From Brevifilum sp029548365 (GTDB lineage Bacteria; Chloroflexota; Anaerolineae; Anaerolineales; Anaerolineaceae): DNA of 33,499 nt. Of the stretch, positions 13,993 to 22,626 are shown in pieces. Position numbers and translations under genes: made by a program. The DNA lies in the NCBI GenBank assembly GCA_035376985.1, contig DAOSSA010000024.1:1-33499 (forward strand), given 5' to 3'. The notes under the pieces are model-generated. The model had not been told where the DNA came from. It ran no database searches and saw only the letters and a list, made by a program, of their open reading frames with translations. Numbering within the stretch: the stretch's first letter is position 1; every line of letters starts with the position of its first letter.

Positions 13993-15327
13993 CTAACTGA
14001 TCAAACGGTCATCGTAGCCGTGCGACTTCAGGTCAGATTCAATAATCGAGAACGTATCTCTCACCACGCCTACCACAATCAACAAGCCAGAGGATGACAC
14101 CAGGAAGATCTGCGTCGTTTGTAGATCCGACGGCAACAATAAGCCCAGGGCAAAGGGCAGTGCTGCCACCACGCCGAGAAACAATGCCCCCGGCAGGGTG
14201 ATCCTGCGTTGCACCTTGGTCAGGTAACGCTGGGTTGGAGCACCGCGCGCTACCCCCGGGATCTGTGCGCCTTGCTTTTTCAGGTTTTCACCATAATTCT
14301 GTTGTGCGAACAAAATGTCAGTATAGAAAAAGGTGAACAATACCACCATGACAAAGAACAAAATCGGGTAGATAACCCCTTGACCCCCGAGAACATTTTG
14401 GATGCCAAGGGCAAGATTCTGAACCCATTTTGTTTTAGAATTGACGAAAAAGCTGGCCAAAATCGTCGGAAAGGTCATGAGCGATTGCGCAAAGATAATC
14501 GGGATCATGCCTGCCATGTTGACCATTAAAGGTACCGTGCTCTTTACAGGCATGGACATCCTGCTGCCCACCCGGCGCCCGGGGAACATCACCGGCACGT
14601 GCCGGCGACCTTCCTGCACATAGACGATCGCATAAATCGTCACCACCAGCAACGCCACCACGATGAAAATCAACCACCACCACGTCGGGTCTGTGATTAA
14701 CGCGACCAGGTTCCTCGGCAAACTCGAGACGATGCCCGAAAAAATGATCAGCGAAAGACCCTGACCCCGGATACCGAACTCAGAGATCAATTCGCCCAGC
14801 CAAACGCCAAACATGGTGCCCGCGATCATCGAAAGTAGCGTTGCCAGCGTGGGAATCAGCACATCGCCCGAAAAGCCAAACCGGGCAGCAACACTCTGGC
14901 CGAGGATCGCATTAAAAATATTGATCTGACCAATGGCAGAAAGGACTGCCATGGGGATGGTCAGGATCATGGTCCATTTTTCCATCCAGGCACGCCCCTC
15001 GCGCGGATCATCTTGCATTTTTTTCTCAAGCGCTGGGATGATCGGGATTAACAATTGGAGAATAATTTGAGCGGTAATGTACGGGTACACGCCCATTGCC
15101 AAAACCGAAAAGTTCGATACAGCGCCGCCGGAAAGCATGTCCAGCAGGTTGATCAAACCGCCCGCTGCTCCGCTGGTTTGCGTGAGCTGCGACACCAGCT
15201 CCCGGTTAATGCCAGGCACCGGTACATTTGAGGCGAACCGGTAGATCGCCAGCAGTGCCAGCGAAATTAGAAGTTTTCGCCGAATATCCTTTGATTTCCA
15301 AAGATAGCGCCAAGCTGACCGTTTCAT
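13993..15327 (-). CDS. secY: Preprotein translocase channel subunit SecY, 444 aa
   Basis: Forms the Sec export and membrane-insertion channel. About ten hydrophobic segments are present. The N-terminus has RRKLLISLALLAIYRF and the plug-region pattern (LLDMLSGGAVSNFSVLAMGV), followed by YITAQIILQLL and the basic cytosolic loop with GRRVGSRMSMPVKSTVPLMV. The PTQRYL loop and the C-terminal IIESDLKSHGYD complete the family pattern. AAAGGAG is 8 nt before the ATG. It follows rplO, as in most spc operons. Confidence 0.97.
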   Translation of the reverse strand: MKRSAWRYLWKSKDIRRKLLISLALLAIYRFASNVPVPGINRELVSQLTQTSGAAGGLINLLDMLSGGAVSNFSVLAMGVYPYITAQIILQLLIPIIPALEKKMQDDPREGRAWMEKWTMILTIPMAVLSAIGQINIFNAILGQSVAARFGFSGDVLIPTLATLLSMIAGTMFGVWLGELISEFGIRGQGLSLIIFSGIVSSLPRNLVALITDPTWWWLIFIVVALLVVTIYAIVYVQEGRRHVPVMFPGRRVGSRMSMPVKSTVPLMVNMAGMIPIIFAQSLMTFPTILASFFVNSKTKWVQNLALGIQNVLGGQGVIYPILFFVMVVLFTFFYTDILFAQQNYGENLKKQGAQIPGVARGAPTQRYLTKVQRRITLPGALFLGVVAALPFALGLLLPSDLQTTQIFLVSSSGLLIVVGVVRDTFSIIESDLKSHGYDDRLIS

Positions 15328-15361
15328 AATCAGGTCTCCTTTAACAATCTGGGGCTAATAG

Positions 15362-15817
15362 TTACGCCTGGATCAAAACTACACTGCCGCCCGCGCTTTC
15401 GATTTTATCCTTTGCGCTGGCAGAAATTTTGTGAGCCTTAACAGTCAGGGCGACAGAAACTTCACCGCGCCCCAAAATCTTTACGGGGGTTCTAAGATCG
15501 TTAATAATGCCCGATTTCAGCAAGATCTCGGGTGTGATCTCCGTGTCGGCTGGAAAATCGCTCAGTTTTTCCAGGTTCACTTCTGCATAGCGCACACGAT
15601 TGATCGAGCGAAAACCCACACCGCGCATAAATGGCAACTTCCTGAAGTAAGGAAGGTTACCGCCCTGATGATACAGGCGGACGCCGCCGCTGGTGCGCGA
15701 TTTCTGGCCTTTCCTACCGCGACCACTGCTATTTCCATAGCCGGAACCCGTTCCACGGCCCTTCCGTTTGCGGTCTTTGTGCGCGCCCTCATTTGGTTTT
15801 AAATCATGTAATTTCAT
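15362..15817 (-). CDS. rplO: Ribosomal protein L15 (uL15), 151 aa
   Basis: 50S protein important in late assembly. The N-terminal MKLHDLKPNEGAHKDRKR and the Gly/Arg-rich GRGTGSGYGNSSGRGRKGQK stretch, then RLYHQGGNLPYFRKLP, identify it; the C-terminal globular part ends in a VSVALTVKAHKISASAKDKI segment. AAGGAA lies 8 nt before the ATG. It sits between rpmD and secY. Confidence 0.97.
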   Translation of the reverse strand: MKLHDLKPNEGAHKDRKRKGRGTGSGYGNSSGRGRKGQKSRTSGGVRLYHQGGNLPYFRKLPFMRGVGFRSINRVRYAEVNLEKLSDFPADTEITPEILLKSGIINDLRTPVKILGRGEVSVALTVKAHKISASAKDKIESAGGSVVLIQA

Positions 15818-15829
15818 AATAACAGTTCC

Positions 15830-16024
15830 TTACGCTTCTTGAACAACAACCAGGTGCGACACCTTGTCAAGCATGCCTCGTAAGACAACACTGTCCTCGT
15901 GGGTCACAGTTTGGTTGAGCCTCTTCAGACCCAAAACCCGCAAAGTTGCCTTCTGCCGTTTTGTGTAGCCAATCGGGCTTTTTACCAGGGTGATTTCCAG
16001 TTGGGTTTGTTTTTTTCTGACCAT
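15830..16024 (-). CDS. rpmD: Ribosomal protein L30 (uL30), 64 aa
   Basis: Small 50S protein. ITLVKSPIGYTKRQKATLRV and LGLKRLNQTV match bacterial L30; length is close to E. coli (59). A TTG opens the frame at 16042 inside rpsE, but the ATG at 16024 (MVRKKQ) has a purine-rich site (GGGAGCGAG) upstream and leaves 2 nt after the rpsE stop, so I use it. Some lineages lack L30; it is retained here. Confidence 0.95.
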   Translation of the reverse strand: MVRKKQTQLEITLVKSPIGYTKRQKATLRVLGLKRLNQTVTHEDSVVLRGMLDKVSHLVVVQEA

Positions 16025-16026
16025 TA

Positions 16027-16539
16027 TTAATCTCGCTCCCAAAAGGGTCTTGTTCGTTCTACAGGTAAACCACGGTAAGCGGCCTGCTCCTTAGGGGATT
16101 TCAGTTGGTCCAACGCGTTGAAAGTGGCACGTACCACATTCAAAATATTACTGCTCCCCAGCGACTTGGTTAAAATATTGTGCACACCCAGTGCTTCCAG
16201 AACAGCACGCACACCACCGCCAGCAATCACACCGGTTCCAGGAGCGGCAGGCTTCAACAGAACGCGTGCACCGCTTTGCTTGCCAATCACCTGGTGAGAA
16301 ATCGATGTTCCACTCAGGTTGATCCGGCGCATATCCTTACGGGCACGTTCGTTAGCCTTGCGAATGGCTTCGGGAACGGCATTGGCCTTTCCAATGCCCA
16401 TACCGACACTGCCTGCATTATCTCCGATCACCATCACCACTCGGAAAGAAAACCGACGTCCACCTTTGACAACTTTTGCTACGCGCGAAATATCAATCAC
16501 GCGCTCATCATACATACTTTCGGTTTGGTAGTCCGACAT
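16027..16539 (-). CDS. rpsE: Ribosomal protein S5 (uS5), 170 aa
   Basis: 30S protein at the mRNA entry channel that supports decoding accuracy. The N-terminal double-stranded RNA-binding domain contains VVKGGRRFSFRVVMVIGD and GKANAVPEAIRKA; the C-terminal domain has GGGVRAVLEALGVHNILTK. The spectinomycin-contact loop looks ordinary. AGAGG is 5 nt before the ATG. It lies between rplR and rpmD. Confidence 0.97.
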   Translation of the reverse strand: MSDYQTESMYDERVIDISRVAKVVKGGRRFSFRVVMVIGDNAGSVGMGIGKANAVPEAIRKANERARKDMRRINLSGTSISHQVIGKQSGARVLLKPAAPGTGVIAGGGVRAVLEALGVHNILTKSLGSSNILNVVRATFNALDQLKSPKEQAAYRGLPVERTRPFWERD

Positions 16540-16552
16540 ATACGCCTCTTTC

Positions 16553-16918
16553 TTAGAACTCCAGGCCGCCTTCGCGGGCAGCTTCGGCCAAAGCTTTCAC
16601 ACGGCCGATGTATTTATATCCACCACGATCAAAAACAACCTGCTTAATGCCAATTTTCTGCGCGCGAGCAGCAATGGCCTGACCCACTTTTTTCGCCTGC
16701 TCTATGTTTGTCAGATCGGTCATTTCTGAGCGTAACTCCTGGTCAATGCTCGATGCACTGGCCAGTGTGTGACCGCGAAAATCGTCGATCACCTGCACAT
16801 AGATTTCTTTCGAGCTGCGAAACACATTCATTCTCGGTCGCTCAGGGCTGCCGAAAATTTTCTTCCGTACGCGAAAGTGACGGCGTAATCGAGCTTCATT
16901 TCGTGTTTTTCTTGCCAT
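16553..16918 (-). CDS. rplR: Ribosomal protein L18 (uL18), 121 aa
   Basis: 5S rRNA-binding 50S protein. RRHFRVRKKIFG, RPRMNVFRSSKEIYVQVIDD and the C-terminal VVFDRGGYKYIGRVKALAEA stretch with EGGLEF end are characteristic. Length is near E. coli (117). AAGGTGAGA precedes the ATG. Confidence 0.97.
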   Translation of the reverse strand: MARKTRNEARLRRHFRVRKKIFGSPERPRMNVFRSSKEIYVQVIDDFRGHTLASASSIDQELRSEMTDLTNIEQAKKVGQAIAARAQKIGIKQVVFDRGGYKYIGRVKALAEAAREGGLEF

Positions 16919-16937
16919 AATATCTCACCTTCATTTT

Positions 16938-17483
16938 TTATGAGGTCTTACCAGCTTTACCAGCTTTACGGCGAACTCGTTCACCCTGATAGCGAATGCC
17001 TTTACCTTTATAGGGTTCGGTGGGTCGCACTTTGCGGATATTTGCAGCTACCTGGCCGACAACTTGCTTGTCATAGCCGGAAACTTTAATCTGACGCGCC
17101 CGGGTATCCACCTCGAAACTGACGCCCTCGGGTGGCTCCACGACCACAGAATGAGAATAACCCACATTCAAAACCAGATTATCGCCACTCATTTCAGCCC
17201 GATAGCCGACACCTTCGATCAGAAGAATGCGCTCAAAGCCCTGGCTGACGCCAACCACCATGTTGTTAAGTACTGCACGGCTGGTACCGTGCAAAGAGCG
17301 GTGGGTGGGTTGATCGCTGGGACGTTCGACAACAATGATCCCATCTTCTTTTTTAATGACAATATCCGGCGAAAAAGTCCACTCCAGTTCGCCCTTCGGG
17401 CCTTTGACGTTCACATAAGAGCCATTAATTTTAACTTCAACGCCTGCCGGCACCTCAATTGGTAATCGTCCTATTCGAGACAC
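16938..17483 (-). CDS. rplF: Ribosomal protein L6 (uL6), 181 aa
   Basis: 50S protein near the factor-binding site. MSRIGRLPIEVPAGVEV, NVKGPKGEL, GVGYRAEMSGDNLVLNVGYS and the C-terminal PYKGKGIRYQGERVRRKAGK are diagnostic. Start is GTG at 17483 with GAGGAGG 8 nt upstream. Length is close to E. coli (177). Confidence 0.97.
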   Translation of the reverse strand: MSRIGRLPIEVPAGVEVKINGSYVNVKGPKGELEWTFSPDIVIKKEDGIIVVERPSDQPTHRSLHGTSRAVLNNMVVGVSQGFERILLIEGVGYRAEMSGDNLVLNVGYSHSVVVEPPEGVSFEVDTRARQIKVSGYDKQVVGQVAANIRKVRPTEPYKGKGIRYQGERVRRKAGKAGKTS

Positions 17484-17510
17484 AGCTCGTACCTCCTCTA
17501 GCGCCAGGCG

Positions 17511-17924
17511 CTACCATACTTTACACAAAACCTCGCCGCCAACGCCCATTTTGCGCGCCCGGCGGTCGGTCATCACACCCTTCGGTGTGGATAAGATCGC
17601 GATGCCGATCCCCGAAAGTACCCAGGGGATATCCGTCGACCGGGTGTAAATACGACGTCCAGGTCGGCTAACGCGCTCAAGGCCGGAAATCAACGGGCGT
17701 CGATTGCGTCGTTCGTCGATATATTTCAACTGGAGCCTCAACACCTTCTGGTGAGGCTTGTTCCCTCCAACCTCCTGGAAACCCTCAATAAAGCCCTCTT
17801 CCAATAAAATCTGGGCAATTTCAACCTTGATCTTTGAACTGGGCATACTCACCAATGTCCCGTTGTTGATCGCAACATTACGGATCCGGGTCAGCATATC
17901 TGCAATTGGATCTGAAAAACTCAT
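17511..17924 (-). CDS. rpsH: Ribosomal protein S8 (uS8), 137 aa
   Basis: Primary 16S rRNA central-domain binder; in E. coli it is the spc operon repressor. MSFSDPIADMLTRIRN and the C-terminal GIGIAILSTPKGVMTDRRAR motif with GGEVLCKVW end are invariant features. GGAGGA lies 7 nt before the ATG. Length is near E. coli (130). Confidence 0.97.
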   Translation of the reverse strand: MSFSDPIADMLTRIRNVAINNGTLVSMPSSKIKVEIAQILLEEGFIEGFQEVGGNKPHQKVLRLQLKYIDERRNRRPLISGLERVSRPGRRIYTRSTDIPWVLSGIGIAILSTPKGVMTDRRARKMGVGGEVLCKVW

Positions 17925-17943
17925 CGATACTTCCTCCGCCGAT

Positions 17944-18126
17944 CTACCACGATGATTTGGTCACACCAGGAATTTTCCCTTGTAGGGCTAATTCCCGAAA
18001 ACAAATACGGCATAAACCAAACTTACGAATATAACCTCTGGGTCGCCCACAGCGCCTGCAGCGGTTCACGGCCTGATTAGAATATTTTCGCCGCGTCTCG
18101 CGATACATCATACACTTTTTAGCCAT
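17944..18126 (-). CDS. rpsN: Ribosomal protein S14, short zinc type (uS14Z), 60 aa
   Basis: 30S head protein. The 60-residue form with zinc ligands C23, C26, C39 and C42 (CRRCGRPRG...CRIC) is the ancestral type Z, unlike the 101-residue zinc-free E. coli form. C-terminus IPGVTKSSW is standard. Its ribosome site AAAGGA lies in the last codons of rplE; only 1 nt separates the genes. Confidence 0.97.
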   Translation of the reverse strand: MAKKCMMYRETRRKYSNQAVNRCRRCGRPRGYIRKFGLCRICFRELALQGKIPGVTKSSW

Positions 18127-18127
18127 A

Positions 18128-18670
18128 CTATCCTTTCCTGAACGGCATCCCGATTTTGGTTAATAACGCTCGAGCCTGATCATCAGTCTCTGCCGTGGTC
18201 ACAATACTGACTTCCATGCCTCGCAATATCCCTACGTCATCATAGTTGATCTCGGGGAAGATCAGTTGTTCGTCGACCCCCAGGGTGTAGTTCCCACGAC
18301 CATCAAAAGCATCAGCGGAGATCCCGCGAAAGTCGCGTACACGGGGAAGAGCGACATTGACCAGACGATCCAAAAAAGCCCACATTCGGTCGCCACGCAG
18401 GGTCACCTTTGCGCCGATCGTTCGACCTTCACGCAACTTGAAGTTCGCAATTGATTTCTTCGCCTTGGTAACAACCGGATGCTGGCCTGAAATCGTCGTC
18501 AGATCCCGCACAACTTCGTCCAGGGCTTTGAGGTTATCCAGGGCATCGCCAACGCCAACATTGATCACGATTTTTGTAATCGTGGGGATTTCCATGATAT
18601 TACCGATGGACAACTCCTCTTGCAGGGCTGGAGCGATTTCTTCCTTATAAATTTCTTTTAGTCTATTCAT
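18128..18670 (-). CDS. rplE: Ribosomal protein L5 (uL5), 180 aa
   Basis: 5S rRNA-binding 50S protein contacting the P-site tRNA elbow. MNRLKEIYKEEIAPALQEEL, IPTITKIVINVGVGDAL, TKAKKSIANFKLREG and DFRGISADAFDGRGNYTLG are family signatures; the C-terminus ends GMPFRKG. TGGAG is 6 nt before the ATG. Confidence 0.97.
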   Translation of the reverse strand: MNRLKEIYKEEIAPALQEELSIGNIMEIPTITKIVINVGVGDALDNLKALDEVVRDLTTISGQHPVVTKAKKSIANFKLREGRTIGAKVTLRGDRMWAFLDRLVNVALPRVRDFRGISADAFDGRGNYTLGVDEQLIFPEINYDDVGILRGMEVSIVTTAETDDQARALLTKIGMPFRKG

Positions 18671-18690
18671 AACTTACTCCAAAGACCTTC

Positions 18691-19017
18691 TTATTTATCA
18701 ATCGGTGTACCGGTGCGGGCTGAAACACGGATCACTTTCCCATCTTTTCGCTGAATGCGAACACGGGTACCCTTACCATCCTTAGGATCAACCAGCATCA
18801 CATTGGAAATATGAATCGGTGCTTCAAACTCAATTTTGGCAGCAGGGATGGTCTTACCCCGTGATTGGGTTTGCGCTTGATGCTTGATCCGCAGGTTAAC
18901 ACCGTGGACAACTACACGCCCTTGTTCCGGAATCACCCGAATCACCTCACCGGTCTTACCTTTATCTTTGCCGCTGATTACGATCACGCGGTCGCCTTTT
19001 CGTATCTTCACTTTCAT
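18691..19017 (-). CDS. rplX: Ribosomal protein L24 (uL24), 108 aa
   Basis: Assembly-initiator 50S protein with a KOW domain. MKVKIRKGDRVIVISGKDKG and the GEVIRVIPEQGRVVVHGVNL core are typical. The frame extends upstream to 19068 and would overlap rplN, but AGGAG 7 nt before the ATG at 19017 and the conserved N-terminus support the shorter start. Length is near E. coli (104). Confidence 0.96.
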   Translation of the reverse strand: MKVKIRKGDRVIVISGKDKGKTGEVIRVIPEQGRVVVHGVNLRIKHQAQTQSRGKTIPAAKIEFEAPIHISNVMLVDPKDGKGTRVRIQRKDGKVIRVSARTGTPIDK

Positions 19018-19039
19018 TCTTACACTCCTGTCAACATGG

Positions 19040-19411
19040 CTAAAGCACTTCCGGTGCCAGTGAGACAATTTTCATAAATCCTTTTTCTCGAAGCTCACGT
19101 GATACCGGGCCAAAGATACGAGTTCCGCGCGGGTTAACACCGTCAGCATCGAGGATAACCACAGCATTATCGTCGAAACGAATGCTGGAGCCATCGGTCC
19201 GCCGCCATTCCTTCGATGCGCGAACAATCACAGCTTTGACAATTTCACTTTTTTTAACCGTTGAATGCGGTGCAGCGGATTTAATCGTTCCAACAACAAT
19301 GTCTCCGACATACCCGTAGCGCTGGCGCGAACCGCCGGTGATATGAATCACCAAAATCTCCTTCGCACCAGTGTTATCGGCAACTTTTAATCGCGTTTCC
19401 TTTTGAATCAT
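19040..19411 (-). CDS. rplN: Ribosomal protein L14 (uL14), 123 aa
   Basis: 50S interface protein. MIQKETRLKVADNTGAKEI, RYGYVGDIVVGTIK and the C-terminal PRGTRIFGPVSRELREKGFM are near invariant. The ribosome site GGGAG lies inside the last codons of rpsQ, 8 nt before the ATG; the gap is 3 nt. Confidence 0.97.
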   Translation of the reverse strand: MIQKETRLKVADNTGAKEILVIHITGGSRQRYGYVGDIVVGTIKSAAPHSTVKKSEIVKAVIVRASKEWRRTDGSSIRFDDNAVVILDADGVNPRGTRIFGPVSRELREKGFMKIVSLAPEVL

Positions 19412-19414
19412 GGG

Positions 19415-19696
19415 TCAGACTCCCAATTCTTCCACGGAATCGTCTTCAGAGCGTTCCTCAATCCACAAAATCTTCTCCACAACCCAGCGCTTGGTGCGGG
19501 AAATGGGTTTGCTTTCCACAATTCTGACACGGTCACCAAGGCTGGCGCCCAACTCGTCATGTGCCTTATAGGATTTTGCAGTGCGAACAACTTTATGATA
19601 CAGGGGATGCCGATAGACGCGCACGACCTCAACAACGGCGGTCTTTTGCATCTTGTCGCTGACCACAGTCCCAGTCAATCGACGTCGCTTGTTCAT
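19415..19696 (-). CDS. rpsQ: Ribosomal protein S17 (uS17), 93 aa
   Basis: Primary 16S binder with an OB fold. RRRLTGTVVSDKMQKTAVV and HPLYHKVVRTAKSYKAHDE are diagnostic. An acidic tail of about 14 residues (ending SVEELGV) makes it a little longer than E. coli (84). GAGGAGA lies 7 nt before the ATG. The start overlaps the rpmC stop by 4 nt (ATGA), so the two are coupled. Confidence 0.97.
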   Translation of the reverse strand: MNKRRRLTGTVVSDKMQKTAVVEVVRVYRHPLYHKVVRTAKSYKAHDELGASLGDRVRIVESKPISRTKRWVVEKILWIEERSEDDSVEELGV

Positions 19697-19908
19697 GCTT
19701 CACTCTCCTCGGCCATCTCAGCCAACTGTTTTTCTCTTAAGATGGTTTCCATCCGGGCAATACCCCGGCGAACGAACCGAATTCGACTGGTGTCTGTCAA
19801 CTGGCCGGTGATCGTTTGAAACCTGAGATTCAGTAATTCGTGACGGGCATCCATCAACGCTTCCTCAATTTGAGGGATCCCCATTTTTCGAATTTCTTCT
19901 GCTTTCAT
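19693..19908 (-). CDS. rpmC: Ribosomal protein L29 (uL29), 71 aa
   Basis: Helical-hairpin 50S protein at the tunnel exit, a docking point for SRP and trigger factor. MKAEEIRKM, ALMDARHELLNLRFQ and RIRFVRRGIARMETIL match the family. AGGAGAGG lies 7 nt before the ATG; it lies 2 nt after rplP and overlaps rpsQ. Confidence 0.97.
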   Translation of the reverse strand: MKAEEIRKMGIPQIEEALMDARHELLNLRFQTITGQLTDTSRIRFVRRGIARMETILREKQLAEMAEESEA

Positions 19909-19910
19909 AA

Positions 19911-20333
19911 TTACGCCTCTCCTGCCACATCACGTGAGACGATTTTGGTTCTCACTGCTAACTTATATTTCGCCCGGGTCAGGGCTCGCTGAGCTGTGCT
20001 GGGATCCGTGCCACCAATTTCAAACATGATCCGGCCGGGTTTCACCACAGCCACCCAATGGTCAACAGGGGCTTTCCCCTTGCCCATCCGGGTCTCAGCA
20101 GCACGCTTGGTGTAGGGTTTGTCAGGAAAGATCCGGATCCAAACCTTGCCGCGCCGCTTCATCGCATGCACGATCGCCCGACGAGCCGCTTCAATCTGCC
20201 GAGCACTGATATAACCCGGTTCCAAAGCTTGCAGTCCAAAATCTCCGAAGGACACATCAGAGCCGCGATAAGCCTTGCCCTTCATTCGGCCGCGCATTTG
20301 TTTGCGGTACTTAACTCGTTTTGGCATTAACAT
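19911..20333 (-). CDS. rplP: Ribosomal protein L16 (uL16), 140 aa
   Basis: 50S protein at the A-site tRNA elbow. MLMPKRVKYRKQMRGRMKG, DFGLQALEPGYISARQIEAA and RIFPDKPYTKRAAETRMGKG are hallmarks. The frame extends to 20372, but GAGG 8 nt before the ATG at 20333 and the conserved N-terminus decide the start. The Arg in the ETRMGKGKG-type loop (hydroxylated in some bacteria) is present. Confidence 0.97.
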   Translation of the reverse strand: MLMPKRVKYRKQMRGRMKGKAYRGSDVSFGDFGLQALEPGYISARQIEAARRAIVHAMKRRGKVWIRIFPDKPYTKRAAETRMGKGKAPVDHWVAVVKPGRIMFEIGGTDPSTAQRALTRAKYKLAVRTKIVSRDVAGEA

Positions 20334-20377
20334 AATGACTACCTCGCTATTTGCCGGATAAATAACCGGCAACGATT

Positions 20378-21055
20378 TTACTCGCTGATATAAACGCCTT
20401 CAGTGGTTTCAGTCTCTTCTTCCGCTTCGGGCATAATTTCACCTTTATAAATCCAAACTTTGATTCCCAACTGACCAAAGGTTGTCAATGCTTCCGTCTG
20501 GGCATAATCGATATCAGCACGCAAAGTCTGCAAAGGCACACGCCCCTCACGCAACCAGACGCTGCGAGACATTTCTGCGCCTCCCAAACGACCTGATACC
20601 ATCACCTTAACACCTTCAGCACCAGCTTGCATACCCTGCTGAATCGCCCGCTGCATGGCTCTGCGATAACTGATCCGTTTTACCAGCTGATCGGCAATAT
20701 TTTCTGCTACCAGGCGGGCATCCAGGTTGGCAAATTTGATCTCTTTGACTTCCAGGTCAATCTTCTTGCCCGTCAGTTCTTCCAAATTGGAGCGAAGTTT
20801 ATTAACATTTTCACCTCTGCGACCGATCAGAATCCCCGGTTTTGCGGTGTGAATAAAGAGCTTGATCTTTCCGGGAAAGCGTTCGATTTCAATCGCAGAA
20901 ACACTGGCGCGATCATTGGTTTCTCGAATTGTCTTCCGGATAGCAAGATCCTCATGCAGTTGGTCCTGGAACTCCTTACCATCTGCAAACCAGCGGGCTA
21001 ACCAAGGCTTGTTTATTTTCAGCCGAAATCCAATCGGATGTATTTTACGACCCAT
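20378..21055 (-). CDS. rpsC: Ribosomal protein S3 (uS3), 225 aa
   Basis: 30S protein at the mRNA entry tunnel with helicase-like function. MGRKIHPIGFRLK opens it. The KH domain contains GRRGENVNKLR (from residue 78); the C-terminal domain has KRISYRRAMQRAIQ and GRLGGAEMSRSVW. A short acidic tail (about EAEEETETTEG) follows. AGGAG is 5 nt before the ATG. Confidence 0.97.
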   Translation of the reverse strand: MGRKIHPIGFRLKINKPWLARWFADGKEFQDQLHEDLAIRKTIRETNDRASVSAIEIERFPGKIKLFIHTAKPGILIGRRGENVNKLRSNLEELTGKKIDLEVKEIKFANLDARLVAENIADQLVKRISYRRAMQRAIQQGMQAGAEGVKVMVSGRLGGAEMSRSVWLREGRVPLQTLRADIDYAQTEALTTFGQLGIKVWIYKGEIMPEAEEETETTEGVYISE

Positions 21056-21100
21056 ATTTACTCCTGGTTCCTGTTACTGACACAATCTTCAAACATGCTG

Positions 21101-21442
21101 TCACTCAACCTCTCTCAGAACAACCGTGATATGCGAACGCCGCCGCAGTATCGGTTTAAACCGGCCGCGAGCGCCAAATCGACGCCATTTGCGCGTCGGC
21201 GCTTCATCGGCAAAGATCTGATAAATATAAAGATCATTGCGTGATACGCCAAAATTTTCTTCTGCATTGGCGATTGCTGACCAGAGCAATTTCTGAACGG
21301 GTACTGCAGCCTTTTTTGGCGTGAAGGTTAAGATGTCCAATGCTTCCAACACATGTTGTCCGCGTATGAGATCAATCACAAGCCGCGCCTTTTGAGCCGA
21401 TGTGTTTAGATTGCTCAATTTCGCTCGAATATCTGTAGGCAT
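21101..21442 (-). CDS. rplV: Ribosomal protein L22 (uL22), 113 aa
   Basis: 50S protein lining the exit tunnel, whose beta-hairpin reaches the macrolide site. SAQKARLVIDLIRGQHV, the SAIANAEENF segment and the hairpin PTRKWRRFGARGRFKPILRR identify it; it ends ITVVLREVE. AAGGA is 9 nt before the ATG. A 45-nt gap follows before rpsC. Confidence 0.97.
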   Translation of the reverse strand: MPTDIRAKLSNLNTSAQKARLVIDLIRGQHVLEALDILTFTPKKAAVPVQKLLWSAIANAEENFGVSRNDLYIYQIFADEAPTRKWRRFGARGRFKPILRRRSHITVVLREVE

Positions 21443-21454
21443 AACGTCTTATCC

Positions 21455-21748
21455 TTACTTTCTCTTACCACCGCGGCGATCAGATTTACTGGCGACAACA
21501 TGGCCCCGGTAGAATCGCGTAGGCGCAAATTCACCCAGGCGATGACCGACCATATTTTCTGTGATGTAAATCGGCACATGGCGGCGTCCGTCATGAACAG
21601 CGATGGTATGCCCCACCATTTGGGGGAAAATCGTGCTGGCACGACTCCAGGTCCGAAGGACCTTTTTCTCGCTTTTTTCGTTCATGTCTTCAATTCTTTT
21701 CAATAATTTCGGGTCTACAAAGGGCCCTTTTTTCAGCGATCGCGACAT
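21455..21748 (-). CDS. rpsS: Ribosomal protein S19 (uS19), 97 aa
   Basis: 30S head protein paired with S13. MSRSLKKGPFVDPKLL, RASTIFPQMVGHTIAVHDG and the GEFAPTRFYRGHV segment are near invariant. AGAGGA is 7 nt before the ATG. It sits between rplB and rplV. Confidence 0.97.
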   Translation of the reverse strand: MSRSLKKGPFVDPKLLKRIEDMNEKSEKKVLRTWSRASTIFPQMVGHTIAVHDGRRHVPIYITENMVGHRLGEFAPTRFYRGHVVASKSDRRGGKRK

Positions 21749-21780
21749 AGTTTCGTCCTCTTCTTCGCTACAATAATCGG

Positions 21781-22626
21781 TTACTTACGACGCCGCTTCG
21801 CTTTGGAGCGATGGCGAACAATATATTTATTGGTACGTTTATTTTTCCGAGTTTTCTTACCCAGGGTGGGTTGACCCCAGGGGGTCTTTGGCCCGGGCAT
21901 ACCAATCGGTGAACGGCCTTCACCACCTCCATGAGGATGGTCGCGCGGGGACATGGCAGAACCCCGTACAGCCGGACGCCAGCCCATCAGGCGCCTTCGT
22001 CCAGCCTTACCCAGCTTGATATTCCCGTGCTCGATATTGCCAACCTGGCCAATCGTCGCCCGGCAATTTTGCAACACCAGCCTGACCTCACCCGAGGGGA
22101 GGCGCACCTGTGCATAACGGCCTTCCTTGGCCAGCAATTGCGCTGATGTCCCCGCCGAGCGAACCATCTGGCCGCCCTTGCCCGGTTGCAATTCGATATT
22201 ATGAATGGTTGTGCCCGTGGGGATGCTCGAGAGGGGCATACTGTTTCCAGGGCGGATATCCGTCACTTCACTGGAAACAATCCTGTCACCCACCTTCAAG
22301 CCAACCGGCGCAATAATATAGCGTTTTTCGCCATCAACATAGTGCAGTAAGGCTAATCGCGCCGAGCGGTTAGGATCATATTCAATCGCTGCCACCTTGG
22401 CTGGAATATCAAGCTTGTCCCGTTTAAAATCCACCAAACGGATGAAGCGCTTGTGCCCACCGCCGCGGTGACGGACCGTGATGCGGCCGTACATGTTGCG
22501 ACCCGAACGTTTTTTCAATGGAACAATTAACGAGCGTTCCGGCTTGGTTTTGGTAATCTCTTCAAAGGTGTAGCCCGTCTTATGTCGAGTACCAGGTGAT
22601 GTCGGTTTATAAATTTTTACTGCCAT
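21781..22626 (-). CDS. rplB: Ribosomal protein L2 (uL2), 281 aa
   Basis: Conserved 50S protein needed for subunit joining and peptidyl transfer. GRNMYGRITVRHRGGGHKR, the OB and SH3-like domains, and the C-terminal AMSPRDHPHGGGEGRSPIG with the invariant His of the HPHGGGEG loop are present. The ATG overlaps the rplW stop by 1 nt (TAATG), implying coupled translation. AAGGGG is 7 nt upstream. Confidence 0.97.
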   Translation of the reverse strand: MAVKIYKPTSPGTRHKTGYTFEEITKTKPERSLIVPLKKRSGRNMYGRITVRHRGGGHKRFIRLVDFKRDKLDIPAKVAAIEYDPNRSARLALLHYVDGEKRYIIAPVGLKVGDRIVSSEVTDIRPGNSMPLSSIPTGTTIHNIELQPGKGGQMVRSAGTSAQLLAKEGRYAQVRLPSGEVRLVLQNCRATIGQVGNIEHGNIKLGKAGRRRLMGWRPAVRGSAMSPRDHPHGGGEGRSPIGMPGPKTPWGQPTLGKKTRKNKRTNKYIVRHRSKAKRRRK